This document shows positions 33,327 to 42,116 of a DNA stretch of 64,000 bases, piece after piece (within the stretch, counting starts at the first letter, position 1; each line of letters starts with the position of its first letter). The notes below the pieces were generated by a model. It was not told the origin of the DNA. It worked only from the letters and a program-made list of their open reading frames with translations, and did not search any database. Source of the DNA: DATJZG01 sp035499295 (GTDB taxonomy: Bacteria > Myxococcota > Myxococcia > Myxococcales > Anaeromyxobacteraceae); the NCBI GenBank assembly GCA_035499295.1, contig DATJZG010000040.1:29646-93645 (forward strand), written 5' to 3'. Both the position numbers and the translations under genes were made by a program.

Positions 33327-34676
33327 CTAGAGCGTCCCACCCATGGCGCGGTTCAGGTCGGCGCGGGCGACCACCAGGTCGACCACGGCGCCGACGACCG
33401 TGAGCCTGGCCTGCGCGAGCTTGAGCGTGGCATCCCGGACCTCGAGCTGGCTCCCGACGCCCGCCTCCAGCTTGTCCCGCGCGAAGCGCAGCCCCTTGTC
33501 GGCCGCGTCGAGCATCTCCTGGGCCGTCGCGACCGACGCGACGAGAGCGACAACCTGCTCGCGGGTGCTGGTCACCTCGTAGGAGACCCGCTGCTGGGCC
33601 TGCTCCTGGAGCGCCCGCGCCCGCCGCGCCTGGGCCTCGGTCTTCTCCACGTTGGCGCGGGTCTCGCCACCGGCGTAGAGGTTCCAGGCGAGGACGACCT
33701 GCGCGACCGCGGTGTACTGGGTCCCGGGCACGAAGAGGCCGTAGTGCGTTCCCAGCTCGGGGGTCGACTTGGTGTAGCTCGCCTGCAGCGAGACGTTCGG
33801 CCAGTACTCGCCCTGCACCCGGGCGATGTCCAGCTCCGCCGCCTGGGTGGAGAGCCGCTGGGCCGAGAGGAGGGGCCGAGCCTTCAGGGCCTTCGCGAGT
33901 GCGTCGGCCAGCGGGGGCGGCTCGTCCAGCGGCGGGAGGCCGGGGCCGGCGACCGGGCCCGGCGCGACGACCTCGAGCCCGGCGTCAGAAGGGAGGCCGA
34001 GCACCACCGCCAGGTCCGCGCGGGCGCGCACCAGCGCCGCGCTCTGCACCTGGACGGCAATCCGATCGTTCCCCAGGTTGACGCGGGCGTTGTAGGTGTC
34101 CGCCTTGGTGCCGCGCCCGGCGGGGAAGAGCGCGTCGGCCCGCCCCACCAGTTCCTCGGAGAGCGCCGCGGCGTCCTTGCGAACCTGGAGGGCGCGCTGC
34201 TGCTTCACGACATCGTAGAAGCGTCTCGTCACCTCGAAGGCCACCCGCAGGGAGTCCTCGTCGTACTGGTGGCTCGCCGCCGCAGACTTGGCGCGGCTCG
34301 AGGCGATGAGGTTCCAGCTGGAGAGCCCGTCGAAGACGGTCCAGCTGAAATTGAGCCCGAGCTGGTACTGGGGAAAGGAGTTGGCGCCGTAGAGCACCGT
34401 CTCCCGGACGAAGGGGGGAGGCGGCGGGACGTTCTGCACCACCTGCACCTGGTTCTGCTCCCCTTCCCACTGGTACCCGAAGCTGCCGTTCAGGTCGAGC
34501 CGGGGCAGGATGCCCTGGTAGCTGAGGCGCACCTCGGCGTCGGCGACGTCCCGGTCGCTGCGCGCCACCTCCAGCTCGGCGTTTCGCTTCGCCGCCATCG
34601 ACAGGGCGTCGTCGAGGGTGAGCGGCGAGGGCAGGGTCGCGAGGGACAGCAAGGAGACGAGGGCTACGCCACCCAT
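33327..34676 (-). CDS. TolC-family outer-membrane efflux protein
   Basis: 449 aa from the ATG at 34676 (AGGAGG 4-5 nt upstream). Signal peptide MGGVALVSLLSLATLPS. Two OEP repeats: each has long coiled-coil helices and a beta-strand pair, e.g. LTLDDALSMAAKRNAELEVARSD at the N-terminus and the EQVVALVASVATAQEMLDAADK helix in the second half; the strand region FPQYQLGLNFSWTVFDGLS is typical. It forms the outer-membrane channel. It converges tail to tail on the HlyD-ABC-ABC operon, giving all three parts of a type I secretion system in one 7-kb block. Confidence 0.92.
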   Translation of the reverse strand: MGGVALVSLLSLATLPSPLTLDDALSMAAKRNAELEVARSDRDVADAEVRLSYQGILPRLDLNGSFGYQWEGEQNQVQVVQNVPPPPPFVRETVLYGANSFPQYQLGLNFSWTVFDGLSSWNLIASSRAKSAAASHQYDEDSLRVAFEVTRRFYDVVKQQRALQVRKDAAALSEELVGRADALFPAGRGTKADTYNARVNLGNDRIAVQVQSAALVRARADLAVVLGLPSDAGLEVVAPGPVAGPGLPPLDEPPPLADALAKALKARPLLSAQRLSTQAAELDIARVQGEYWPNVSLQASYTKSTPELGTHYGLFVPGTQYTAVAQVVLAWNLYAGGETRANVEKTEAQARRARALQEQAQQRVSYEVTSTREQVVALVASVATAQEMLDAADKGLRFARDKLEAGVGSQLEVRDATLKLAQARLTVVGAVVDLVVARADLNRAMGGTL

Positions 34677-34779
34677 GGGACCTCCTCGGCAGAGCCGGCC
34701 AAAGGGACGCTGTCCCGAAGCGGGGCACCGCCCTTCGGATTCCCCCGGGAGACGCGGTGACGGGTGATGGCCGGCGCAG

Positions 34780-34792
34780 CGGTCACTGACCG
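34780..34792. promoter_or_regulatory. Inverted repeat CGGTCA-C-TGACCG, possible operator
   Basis: Perfect 6-bp dyad around one base, about 104 bp upstream of the TolC start and 240 bp upstream of the NUDIX gene. The cognate regulator is not known. Confidence 0.3.
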
Positions 34793-34829
34793 AGCTCCCT
34801 CCTGGCTGGAGCACACGCCGCTCGGGGGT

Positions 34830-34858
34830 TTGACAGCCAGTTGCATCCTCTCTTAAGG
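34830..34858 (+). promoter_or_regulatory. Candidate sigma-70 promoter (TTGACA, weak -10)
   Basis: Consensus -35 TTGACA followed at 17 nt by TTAAGG, a poor -10. Oriented toward the NUDIX gene 174 bp downstream. Confidence 0.25.
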
Positions 34859-35017
34859 AAGCGGGCCGGACTCGTCCGCCCGGTCGCCGCCCTGGCGCCC
34901 CCCAGGACCCAACTGGGAGGTCGAGGATCGGCGCGGGTCCCGACCCCGCCGGTCGCCAGCCCGGGCTTCCGGGGGAGTCGCGAGATCTGCCGGTGGACCG
35001 GGCGGTGACCGGCCCCT

Positions 35018-35023
35018 TAGGAT
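35018..35023 (+). promoter_or_regulatory. -10-like TAGGAT before the NUDIX start
   Basis: Ends 8 nt before the GTG at 35032; compatible with a leaderless NUDIX transcript. GGAG at 35027-35030 could instead act as ribosome site for the GTG at 35041. Confidence 0.3.
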
Positions 35024-35031
35024 TCCGGAGC

Positions 35032-35634
35032 GTGATCCCGGTGAGCATCGACACCGTGCGGCGGGCGCTCGAGGCGCGCTCCCCGGCGAGGCTCTCGAGG
35101 CCGCTCCCGCACCGGTCGTCCGTGGCCATCGTTCTCCGCCCGGTCGAGGCGGGTCTCGAGGCGCTCTTCATCCAGAGGGCGGAGAGGGTCGACGACCCGT
35201 GGTCGGGTCAGGTGGCCTTCCCCGGTGGCAGGGCGGGGCCGGGGGAGAGCTCCGTGGGCACCGCCATTCGCGAGACCGCCGAGGAGGTCGGACTCGACCT
35301 ATCCACCGCCGCCGATCTCCTCGGTGGGCTCGACGAGATCCAGGCTGTCGGGCGCCGGCTCGCGCTCGAGCTCTCCATCCAGCCCTGGGTGTTCGCGCTC
35401 CACGGGCCGATCGGTCCGCTGCGGTGCTCGGACGAGGTGGCGAGCGCTCACTGGCTCAGGCTGTCCGAACTGTTCGACCCGGCGCGCCAGCGACCGTTCC
35501 TCTACGAGCACGAGGGAGCGACGATCCGGCTCCCGAGCGTCCACGCGGGTGCCCTCGTCATCTGGGGGCTCACCTACCGCATGCTGCAATCCCTCGCCGA
35601 GGTGGTGGACGGCGGGGCGGCCGGCGCTCCCTGA
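35032..35634 (+). CDS. NUDIX hydrolase, CoA pyrophosphatase-like
   Basis: 200 aa from the GTG at 35032; starts at 34993 or 35041 are also possible. It contains the complete Nudix box GGRAGPGESSVGTAIRETAEEVGL-type pattern (Gx5Ex7REUxEExGU). The preceding WSGQVAFPGG and the RAERVDDPWSGQ stretch are characteristic of the NudL/CoA pyrophosphatase subgroup, which splits CoA and acyl-CoA into phosphopantetheine and ADP. Stand-alone gene; a housekeeping role is likely. Confidence 0.88.
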   Translation: MIPVSIDTVRRALEARSPARLSRPLPHRSSVAIVLRPVEAGLEALFIQRAERVDDPWSGQVAFPGGRAGPGESSVGTAIRETAEEVGLDLSTAADLLGGLDEIQAVGRRLALELSIQPWVFALHGPIGPLRCSDEVASAHWLRLSELFDPARQRPFLYEHEGATIRLPSVHAGALVIWGLTYRMLQSLAEVVDGGAAGAP

Positions 35635-35682
35635 CGAGCGGAAGTCACGGTGCGATTCCGCTCGTCCGCTGGCGCGGCGAGT

Positions 35683-36323
35683 TCACCGCTCCTCCACCTG
35701 GAGGGTGGCCTTCGGGAGGAGCACGTAGAGCAAGGGGGCGACGAGGTAGGTGACGAGGGACGCGTAGACGTTCACGAGCGCCGCGAGGATGGCGAGCGGG
35801 TACAGGACCTCCGCGCCGCGGGTGGTGCGCGAGCAGCGCCGCCGCTGCTCTCGTCGACGCTGCCGTCCATCGGATCGCTCCGGAAGGCGACGTACCGGAA
35901 CGTCCCATCGGAGGCGAGCGCGCAGGCGGGCATCACCACAGCGTAGGACATCACCGACACCGGCTCGAGGGGGTATTCGGCGATGAAGCGGATGACGAAG
36001 GAAATGAGGCAGATGCAGAAGAGGAGGAGCAGGTTCCAGTACCGGGACCGACGGTCGTATCGGGGCACGAACTGGCTGACGAGCTCGTGGTTGAGCCAGT
36101 AGATGGCGATGGTAAGGAAGCTGAGGCGCGAAGGCGACGAGAGACGGGGCGACGCGAGCGAGGCTCGCCAGGACTCGACCTGGGAGTGCCCCTCGCGGAT
36201 CTGCGGCACCCGCACCTCGAGCACCAGGAGCGTGGCGACGATGGAGAACGCCCCGTCGGTGAAGGCGTCCATCCGGTTCGGGCTAATGTCCCGGGGGCTC
36301 TGCTCGTGGCGCATGGCGCTCAT
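35683..36323 (-). pseudogene. TMEM175/DUF1211-family K+ channel-like gene with frameshifts
   Basis: The N-terminus has the family signature (RMDAFTDGAFSIVATLLVLEVRVP) and a second block LSFLTIAIYWLNHE. Between them, residues that should form a helix are in another frame: minus frame +2 across 36125-36165 reads LASLARVAPSLVAFA, so two compensating shifts seem present. The C-terminal helices (YPLAILAALVNVYASLVTYLVAPLLYVLLPKAT, then stop at 35683) are again in a different frame from the main open frame, which ends at 35772. Three frame changes mean either a decayed gene or base-calling errors in the assembly. The intact ancestor would be about 210 aa with six helices. Confidence 0.7.
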
Positions 36324-36454
36324 CTATCCACGGACCGTCGACTCCTCATGCTCGCCGGGCGGCGGGGCGGGGGCCCTCCGCCCCGAGGCGGGAGCGTCCC
36401 CCGGTTGGGTCCTGTCGAGGCCCTGCGCGCCGGGGTCGGCGACCGGCGCGCGCT

Positions 36455-37150
36455 TCAGGGGAGGATCTCGAGGACCCGGGTGCGCATCCGCGAGCGGTCC
36501 TCGATCTCGGTGGTCGTCGGCACCTCGTAGCGGGCGATCTCGGCGACGCCCTCCGCCGGCGAATAGATTCGCCCGGGGTCCCCGGCCAGGACCCGGCAAC
36601 CCCGCGCGGCCAGGCGCCGGGACCAGGCGAGGAAGTCGCGGGCGAGCCTCCGCTCGTAGAAGACGTCGCCCGCCAGCACCAGGTCGACGCCGGAGGCGTC
36701 CTCGCCGAGGGGGGAGCCGCAGCGGAAGTCGAGCGCTACTCCGTTCGCCTCGGCGTTGAGCCGCACGGCCGCGTCGCAATAGGGGTCGAGGTCCCAGGCG
36801 AAGGTCCTCGTTGCTCCTGCGCGCGCGGCCGCAATGGCCACGACGCCGCCGCCGGTGCCGAAGTCGAGCACCGAGAGCCCGCGGACGGTGGAGGGGGAGT
36901 CGAGGAGCAGCCGGGCGAGAGCCTGTCCGCCCGCCCAGGGAAAGGCCCAGAACGGGGACTCGTCCCAGCCGCTGAGGTCGGCGGCGGTGGCGTGCCACAA
37001 CGGGGTCAGCTCCGTCGCCTGGTGGACCGAGATCTCCGGGACGAGCGGGACCGGGGCGAGGGCGGTGTGCGTGCGGACGAACTCGACGCGGTGGGCGAAC
37101 GAGCGCTGCGGCGAAGCCCACACCGGCGATGGCGCGTCGACCTTCGTCAC
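36455..37150 (-). CDS. Class I SAM-dependent methyltransferase, ETFB-KMT/COG3897-like
   Basis: 231 aa from the GTG at 37150, overlapping the preceding permease gene stop (GTGA). SAM-binding motif VLDFGTGGGVVAIAAARAGA, an Asp at the end of strand 2 (FAWDLDPYC), LVLAGDVFYER (motif IV region) and a conserved WDESPFWAFPWAGGQALAR N-terminal segment typical of the predicted nicotinamide N-methylase/ETFB lysine methyltransferase group. Probably a protein lysine methyltransferase; the target is unknown. Operon with the AI-2E family gene by overlap. Confidence 0.85.
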   Translation of the reverse strand: MTKVDAPSPVWASPQRSFAHRVEFVRTHTALAPVPLVPEISVHQATELTPLWHATAADLSGWDESPFWAFPWAGGQALARLLLDSPSTVRGLSVLDFGTGGGVVAIAAARAGATRTFAWDLDPYCDAAVRLNAEANGVALDFRCGSPLGEDASGVDLVLAGDVFYERRLARDFLAWSRRLAARGCRVLAGDPGRIYSPAEGVAEIARYEVPTTTEIEDRSRMRTRVLEILP

Positions 37151-38211
37151 CCCGCGGGCTCCCGCTCCGGCGTGGCGTTGAGCCAGCTGCGGAGGAGCGT
37201 CCACGCCACGCCGAGCACGGTGGGCCCGAGGAAGACCCCCACGAACCCCCAGGCGAGCAGGCCGCCGATCACCCCGAGGAAGATGACGGTGAGCGGGAGG
37301 CCGGTGTGGTGGCTGATGAGGAAGGGCTTCACGACGCCGTCGATGACATTGTTGATGAGGATCCCCCACACCACCGTCAGGACCGCCCAGGTGGGGTGGC
37401 CGCTGTAGCCGAGCCAGATGGCCGCCCCCACCCATACCAGGCTCGTCCCGAGCTGGGCCATGGCGAGCACGAACGCGAGCAGACCGAGGAGCGAGGTGTG
37501 GGGCACGCCGGCGGCGAGCAGCCCAGCCGTCTGCAGCGTCGCGAGGCCGAGGGCGGTGCCGACGACTCCCAGGGACACCGATCGGATGGTGTACGCTGCC
37601 TGGTCGAGGAGCCCGACCGCCTGCGCTCCGCCCATCCGGTCTGCGAAGCGGCGGGCGAGCAGCACGCCGCTCGCGCCTCCGGCGAGCATGGGCCAGGCGA
37701 TGACGACGGCGACGAGCAGCTGGACGAGCGTGAGGCCCAGGCCGAGCACCCGGGCGACGACCCAGGTCCCGACGCGAGCCACCTCGGGCCGATAAGTCTG
37801 GAGTACCTCGCCCGCGTCTTGGGCGAGCGCCTCCCAGGTCCCGTGGAACTGCTCGCCGCCCGCCGGGATCTGCCGCACCCAGGCGGGCGGCGGGGGCAGG
37901 CGCCAGGTGGACGGCTCGGCGAGGAGCTTGGCAGCCGCGCGCACGCTCGGCAGGGCCGCCGCGATTCCCAGGGTCACCGGCAAGATGAGGACGACGACGA
38001 GGAGCAGCACCGTTAGCGCTGCGGCGAGATTCTGGCGCCCGCCGACCCGTGCGGTGACGCGCCCTAACACCGGCCAGAGGGTGACGGTGATGAAGAGGGC
38101 CCAGAGGAGGATGAGCCCGAAGGGAGCGACCACTGCCAGCGCGGCGACGATGAGCGAGGCGACCACCGCGAGAGCCAGCGCCAGCTCGAAAAAGTCCCTG
38201 GCGGGCCGCAT
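37147..38211 (-). CDS. AI-2E family (PerM/TqsA-like) membrane transporter
   Basis: 354 aa from the ATG at 38211 (GAGGAG four bases upstream). About eight membrane helices: three near the N-terminus, a long soluble loop (about 115-190), then helices including LVQLLVAVVIAWPML and the conserved C-terminal block ILINNVIDGVVKPFLISHHTGLPLTVIFLGVIGGLLAWGFVGVFLGP, which is the family hallmark. Members export small molecules or exchange ions; substrate unknown. Divergent from the hydroxypyruvate isomerase gene. Confidence 0.92.
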   Translation of the reverse strand: MRPARDFFELALALAVVASLIVAALAVVAPFGLILLWALFITVTLWPVLGRVTARVGGRQNLAAALTVLLLVVVLILPVTLGIAAALPSVRAAAKLLAEPSTWRLPPPPAWVRQIPAGGEQFHGTWEALAQDAGEVLQTYRPEVARVGTWVVARVLGLGLTLVQLLVAVVIAWPMLAGGASGVLLARRFADRMGGAQAVGLLDQAAYTIRSVSLGVVGTALGLATLQTAGLLAAGVPHTSLLGLLAFVLAMAQLGTSLVWVGAAIWLGYSGHPTWAVLTVVWGILINNVIDGVVKPFLISHHTGLPLTVIFLGVIGGLLAWGFVGVFLGPTVLGVAWTLLRSWLNATPEREPAG

Positions 38212-38377
38212 CCGGCTCCTCTCCCTCACTGGCGGAGCTCTTATCGGGATTGCCGGGCCGGGGCAACCGCGCTCGCCCCACGGGTCCGGATTGCGCCGCC
38301 GACGCCCCGGGTGCAACATCCCCTGCGCTCGTCGCGCCGGGGGAGGGCGCGGCTCGCCGGGAGGGAGAGGAGGCGTC

Positions 38378-39160
38378 ATGCCCAGGTTCGCGGCCAACCT
38401 CACCATGCTCTTCAACGAGGTGGACTTCCTCGATCGCTTCGGGGAAGCCGCCCGAGCCGGCTTCCGGGGGGTGGAGTACCTGTTTCCCTACTCCCACCCG
38501 CGCGAGGCGATCGCCGAGCGGCTGGCGCGCCACGGACTCGAGCAGGTCCTGCACAACCTTCCCGCCGGGGACTGGGCGAAGGGGGAGCGGGGAATCGCCT
38601 GCCACCCGGAGCGGAAGGGCGAGTTCCGGGAGGGGGTGGGGTTGGCGGTCGAGTACGCTCGGGCGCTCCGCTGTCCGAGGCTCAACTGCCTCGCCGGGAT
38701 CGCGCCAGCGGGGGCGGAGCCTGGCCAGCTGCGAGAGACCTTGGTGGCGAACCTGCGCTACGCCGCCGCCGAGCTTGCCCGGGCCGGGATCGATCTGCTC
38801 GTCGAGCCCATCAACACGCGCGACATCCCCGGCTTCTACCTCTGCCACACCGCGCAGGCCATCGCCCTCCTCGAGGAGGTGGGCGCGCCGAACCTCAAGC
38901 TGCAGTACGACGCCTACCACATGCAGGTGATGGAGGGAGACCTGGCGCGCACCCTGGAGGCGAACCTCTCCCGGATCGGCCACGTGCAGATCGCCGACAA
39001 CCCCGGGCGCCACGAGCCCGGGACCGGCGAGATCAACTACCCGTTCCTGTTCGGCCACCTCGACCGGATCGGCTACCGCGGCTGGGTGGGCTGCGAGTAC
39101 AAGCCAGCGGCGGCCACCGGGGCCGGCCTGGCGTGGTTCGGGCCCTGGCGGGCGATGTAA
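38378..39160 (+). CDS. hyi: Hydroxypyruvate isomerase (TIM-barrel, Hyi family)
   Basis: 260 aa, ATG with GAGAGGAGG upstream. Xylose-isomerase-like TIM barrel with the Hyi pattern: FAANLTMLFNEVDFLDRF at the start, GVEYLFPYSHP, VEPINTRDIPGFYL (metal-binding Glu), LQYDAYHMQVMEGD (Asp/His metal ligands), HVQIADNPGRHEPGTGEINY and a final Glu in GCEYKP. It interconverts hydroxypyruvate and tartronate semialdehyde. The next gene encodes the reductase that uses tartronate semialdehyde, 14 bp downstream, giving a glyoxylate/glycerate route. Confidence 0.93.
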   Translation: MPRFAANLTMLFNEVDFLDRFGEAARAGFRGVEYLFPYSHPREAIAERLARHGLEQVLHNLPAGDWAKGERGIACHPERKGEFREGVGLAVEYARALRCPRLNCLAGIAPAGAEPGQLRETLVANLRYAAAELARAGIDLLVEPINTRDIPGFYLCHTAQAIALLEEVGAPNLKLQYDAYHMQVMEGDLARTLEANLSRIGHVQIADNPGRHEPGTGEINYPFLFGHLDRIGYRGWVGCEYKPAAATGAGLAWFGPWRAM

Positions 39161-39174
39161 CCGGGAGGAGACCC

Positions 39175-40089
39175 ATGGACATCGGATTCATCGGGCTCGG
39201 AATCATGGGCCGGCCCATGGCCCTGAACCTGCTCAAGGGTGGAGATCGGCTTCACCTTCACTCGAGGAGCGGGGTCCCACCGGAGCTCGTCGGCGCAGGA
39301 GGGCAGGCGTGCGCCAGCCCTCGGGAAGTGGCGGAGCGGGCCGAGATCGTCTTCACCATGCTGCCGGACACCCCGGACGTGGCCCTGGTGCTCTTCGGGC
39401 CGGGCGGCGTCGCCGAGGGGCTCGCTCCGGGCAAGCTGGTGGTGGACATGAGCTCCATCTCGCCGCTGGAGACGAAGCGCTTCGCGGGCCGGGTGCAGTC
39501 GCTCGGCTGCGAGTACCTCGACGCCCCGGTGTCCGGGGGGGAGCTGGGCGCGAAGAACGCCACCCTCACCATCATGGTCGGGGGCGACGAGGGCGCCTTC
39601 GCGCGGGCGAAGCCGCTCTTCGATCGCATGGGGAAGAACGTCACCTTGGTGGGCGCGAGCGGAGACGGACAGACCTGCAAGGTCGCCAACCAGATCATCG
39701 TGGCGCTCAACATCGAGGCGGTCGCGGAGGCGCTGGTGTTCGCGTCCAAGGCCGGCGCCGACCCGGCCCGCGTCCGCCAGGCTCTGCTGGGAGGGTTCGC
39801 TGCCTCGCGGGTACTCGAGGTGCACGGCGAGCGGATGCTCAAGCGGACCTTCGATCCCGGCTTCCGGATCGAGCTCCACCAGAAGGACCTGGGCCTGGCC
39901 CTCGCCGGGGCGCGCGCCCTGGGCGTGTCCCTGCCCAACACCGCGACGGCTCAGGAGCTCATGAACGCCTGCGCGGCGGCGGGGAACGGGAAGCGCGACC
40001 ACTCGGCGCTGGTGACGGCCCTCGAAGGGCTCGCGCACCACGAGGTCGGGGCGGCGCCGGAGGCGGCGCCCCGCAAGCTGCCCCGCTGA
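39175..40089 (+). CDS. glxR: Tartronate semialdehyde reductase (beta-hydroxyacid dehydrogenase)
   Basis: 304 aa, ATG four bases after GGGAGGAG. N-terminal Rossmann motif GFIGLGIMGRPMA for NAD(P), substrate-binding DAPVSGGELGAKNATL, catalytic Lys in TCKVANQI, and HQKDLGLALAGAR helix near the C-terminus. The family converts tartronate semialdehyde to D-glycerate; GarR and 3-hydroxyisobutyrate dehydrogenase are close relatives, but pairing with Hyi supports this assignment. Confidence 0.92.
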   Translation: MDIGFIGLGIMGRPMALNLLKGGDRLHLHSRSGVPPELVGAGGQACASPREVAERAEIVFTMLPDTPDVALVLFGPGGVAEGLAPGKLVVDMSSISPLETKRFAGRVQSLGCEYLDAPVSGGELGAKNATLTIMVGGDEGAFARAKPLFDRMGKNVTLVGASGDGQTCKVANQIIVALNIEAVAEALVFASKAGADPARVRQALLGGFAASRVLEVHGERMLKRTFDPGFRIELHQKDLGLALAGARALGVSLPNTATAQELMNACAAAGNGKRDHSALVTALEGLAHHEVGAAPEAAPRKLPR

Positions 40090-40115
40090 TCCGAGCGGGC
40101 CCGGCCGGGCTGCGG

Positions 40116-41105
40116 TCAGCCGCCCGTGGCGGCGAGCTCGCGCGCGAGCTCGACGACCGAGAGGGGAGAGGACCCCTCGGCCTTGTTGTTCACCACCACC
40201 AGGACCTCCTTCCCGCCCCGAAGCGCGGCCCGTGCCAGGGACGCGATCGATCGGCGGCTGGCAGGGTCGGGGGCGACGAGGTGGTCGAAGGGAGCGTAGA
40301 GGTCGCGGGCCTCCTCGTAGCCGCGTCCGTGCCCCAACATCCAGCGCACCACCAGGGCCGGCTGGCTCTCGACCCCGAGGAGCGCCGCCTGCTCGGCCAG
40401 CGAGGGCATGGCCGGATGGATGGTGAAGGCGTGGGCCGCCCCGGTCGAGGCGAGCGCCGCGGCGTAGGCCCGGCCGAGCAGTTCCCGGTTCCGGATCTCG
40501 ACCGAGTAGAGCGGGCCGCGGGGCAGGACCGAGAGGAAGCGCCTCAGCCGATCCGCGAAGGCAGAGGGCTCGCCCGTCACTGAACGTCCCAGGGGAGGGA
40601 ACTGGAAGAGGAGGGTCCCGAGCTTCGCCCCGAGCCCTTCGAGGGCCGGCCCCACCACCTCTTCGCGAGCGAACGAGGGTTCGAGGAAGCGGGGGTTCCG
40701 GCCCGCTGTGCCGCGCGCTCCCCCGCTCGGCAAGGCCGGAAACGTGCAGTCCTGTGCGGCCTTCACCAGGAAGCGGAACCCCTCCGGAACCGCACGCGCG
40801 TAGCGCTCGAAGTCCGCCGCCGGGAGCGGCGCGTAGAACGTCCGATCGATCCCTGCCGCGCGGAGCAGCGGATGGCGCGCGTACGCCTCGAGGCCGACGC
40901 GCGCGAGCGCGGACTCGTCGGCGGGATACCGGTAGACGATCCCGGTCCAGCCGGGAAACGACCAGGAGGAGGTGCCGAGTCGCAGGCCCTTCGGAATGCG
41001 CGCGGCGAGGGCGAGGTACTCCGGGAGAGGCTCGACTGGCTCGACCCGCCCCTCGTCCCGGTTCCCTCCGCCAGGAAAGAGTTCGAGTTGTCGAGTCCCG
41101 GGCAC
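40116..41105 (-). CDS. DUF72 (YecE-like) protein
   Basis: 329 aa from the GTG at 41105; no strong ribosome site. The family TIM-barrel features are clear: LRLGTSSWSFPGW.G.VYR, YARHPLLRAAGIDRTFY, FRFLVKAAQDCTFP, LGTLLFQFPP, YSVEIRNRELL, and VVVNNKAEGSSPLS at the end. Biochemical function is unknown in this family; a nucleic-acid or aldolase-type role has been guessed. Convergent with glxR. Confidence 0.88.
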   Translation of the reverse strand: MPGTRQLELFPGGGNRDEGRVEPVEPLPEYLALAARIPKGLRLGTSSWSFPGWTGIVYRYPADESALARVGLEAYARHPLLRAAGIDRTFYAPLPAADFERYARAVPEGFRFLVKAAQDCTFPALPSGGARGTAGRNPRFLEPSFAREEVVGPALEGLGAKLGTLLFQFPPLGRSVTGEPSAFADRLRRFLSVLPRGPLYSVEIRNRELLGRAYAAALASTGAAHAFTIHPAMPSLAEQAALLGVESQPALVVRWMLGHGRGYEEARDLYAPFDHLVAPDPASRRSIASLARAALRGGKEVLVVVNNKAEGSSPLSVVELARELAATGG

Positions 41106-41435
41106 GGAGGATTTTCAGTTAGCGGAGGAAGGCGAGAATGCACAACGCCGCGCCGCCCAAAGTCGGTGATTCGACGCGCGTCGAGCGACGGTGGGTGTAG
41201 GTCGCACAGGGATCGCCGAAAGCACTGTGGAAGGATTACTTACATCCCATTGGGTCGTGAGAATGTCATCACCTCCCGTGAATACATGACAACTCAGATG
41301 GTGCCAATTACTATCGGATTGGTGGTCCCGCGATTATGAAAAGCAGTGAAGAGTGTAATCCTTTTGGGTCGTGTCGACGGTATGGGTGGGCCGCGGCGAG
41401 TGCGCGAGCCGCGGCATCGGCGAGAGGAGGGAACC
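41106..41435. other. Spacer with AT-rich island upstream of the lytic transglycosylase
   Basis: 330 bp, of which 41225-41375 is clearly AT-richer than anything nearby. It includes a promoter at 41286-41314 and the direct repeat TTGGGTCGTG twice (about 41251 and 41366). An in-frame GTG at 41346 could extend the next gene by 30 residues but has no ribosome site. No RNA gene could be assigned. Confidence 0.5.
41286..41314 (+). promoter_or_regulatory. Sigma-70-type promoter upstream of the lytic transglycosylase
   Basis: ATGACA (5/6 to TTGACA), 17-nt spacer, TACTAT (4/6 to TATAAT) in the only AT-rich patch of the region. Predicted start near 41321, giving a 5' leader of about 115 nt before the GTG at 41436. 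Confidence 0.55.
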
Positions 41436-42116
41436 GTGGGCGCTTCAATCACACAAGGACGCACTTGGCTGCAACGGCTGTCAGCGGGTCTCATCGTCGC
41501 GGCGGGCCTCGGCTGGCCGCTGGTCACGGACATCGGCGCTCCCGCGCCGCGGCGTAGCTTCCACGCCCCCGAGGTAGTGGCGGAAAGCCCGAGGGACGGG
41601 ATCGAGGAGCGGTTGGCGGCGGAGGCGCTCCGTCGGATGCCCGAGCTCGGGGAGGAGGGAGCTGCCTGCCTCGCGTCGGTGATCGTCGAGGAGGCCTCCG
41701 CCGCCGGTCTCGATCCGGTGTTGGTCTTCGCCATCATCGAGGTGGAGTCGAGCTGGGAGCCGGAGGCAGTCTCCCACCGAGGAGCGCTCGGCCTCATGCA
41801 GCTCCGGCCGGGAACCCTGGAGAGCGAGGCCAGGGACGGCGGGTTTGCGCTCGGCGATGCCCAGGACCCTGTCCTCAACGTCCGCGCCGGAGTCCGCTAC
41901 TTCCGGCGCATGATGAGAGCCTTCGGCAACACCGATCTCGCGCTCGTGGCCTACAACGCCGGGCCGACTCGACTGTCGTCGTACCTGCGGGCGGTGGGCG
42001 AGGTCCCGGACGTGCTCCTCTCCTATCCGCGCCGCGTCCGCCGCGAGGAGCGGCGCCTGCGGGAGGACCTTCACATGCCTGCGCAGGAGGTCCTCGCCAC
42101 CAACGTGCGCCGGTAG
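41436..42116 (+). CDS. SLT-type lytic transglycosylase
   Basis: 226 aa from the GTG at 41436, preceded by GAGAGGAGG at 5-nt spacing. An N-terminal membrane anchor or signal (WLQRLSAGLIVAAGLGWPLV) is followed by the lysozyme-like SLT domain: VFAIIEVESSWEPEAVS with the catalytic Glu, GALGLMQLRPGTL, VRAGVRYFRRMMRAFG and LALVAYNAGPTRL. It cleaves peptidoglycan to 1,6-anhydro-muropeptides in the periplasm. No secretion or pilus partner is adjacent. Confidence 0.92.
   Translation: MGASITQGRTWLQRLSAGLIVAAGLGWPLVTDIGAPAPRRSFHAPEVVAESPRDGIEERLAAEALRRMPELGEEGAACLASVIVEEASAAGLDPVLVFAIIEVESSWEPEAVSHRGALGLMQLRPGTLESEARDGGFALGDAQDPVLNVRAGVRYFRRMMRAFGNTDLALVAYNAGPTRLSSYLRAVGEVPDVLLSYPRRVRREERRLREDLHMPAQEVLATNVRR

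Larger units (their letters stand above)
34677..35031. other. Divergent spacer between TolC and NUDIX genes
   Basis: 355 bp. It holds an operator-like inverted repeat (34780-34792), a perfect TTGACA hexamer at 34830-34835 pointing to the NUDIX gene with only a poor -10 after it, and a TAGGAT hexamer just before the NUDIX start. No gene seen. Confidence 0.5.

Noticed and set aside
40100..40116. Palindrome GCCCGGCCGGGC between glxR and the DUF72 gene as a terminator
   Set aside because: No loop and no U-tract; such palindromes are common by chance at this GC content.
41346..41435. N-terminal extension of the lytic transglycosylase from the GTG at 41346
   Set aside because: No ribosome site there, while the GTG at 41436 has GAGAGGAGG and begins just before a signal anchor.
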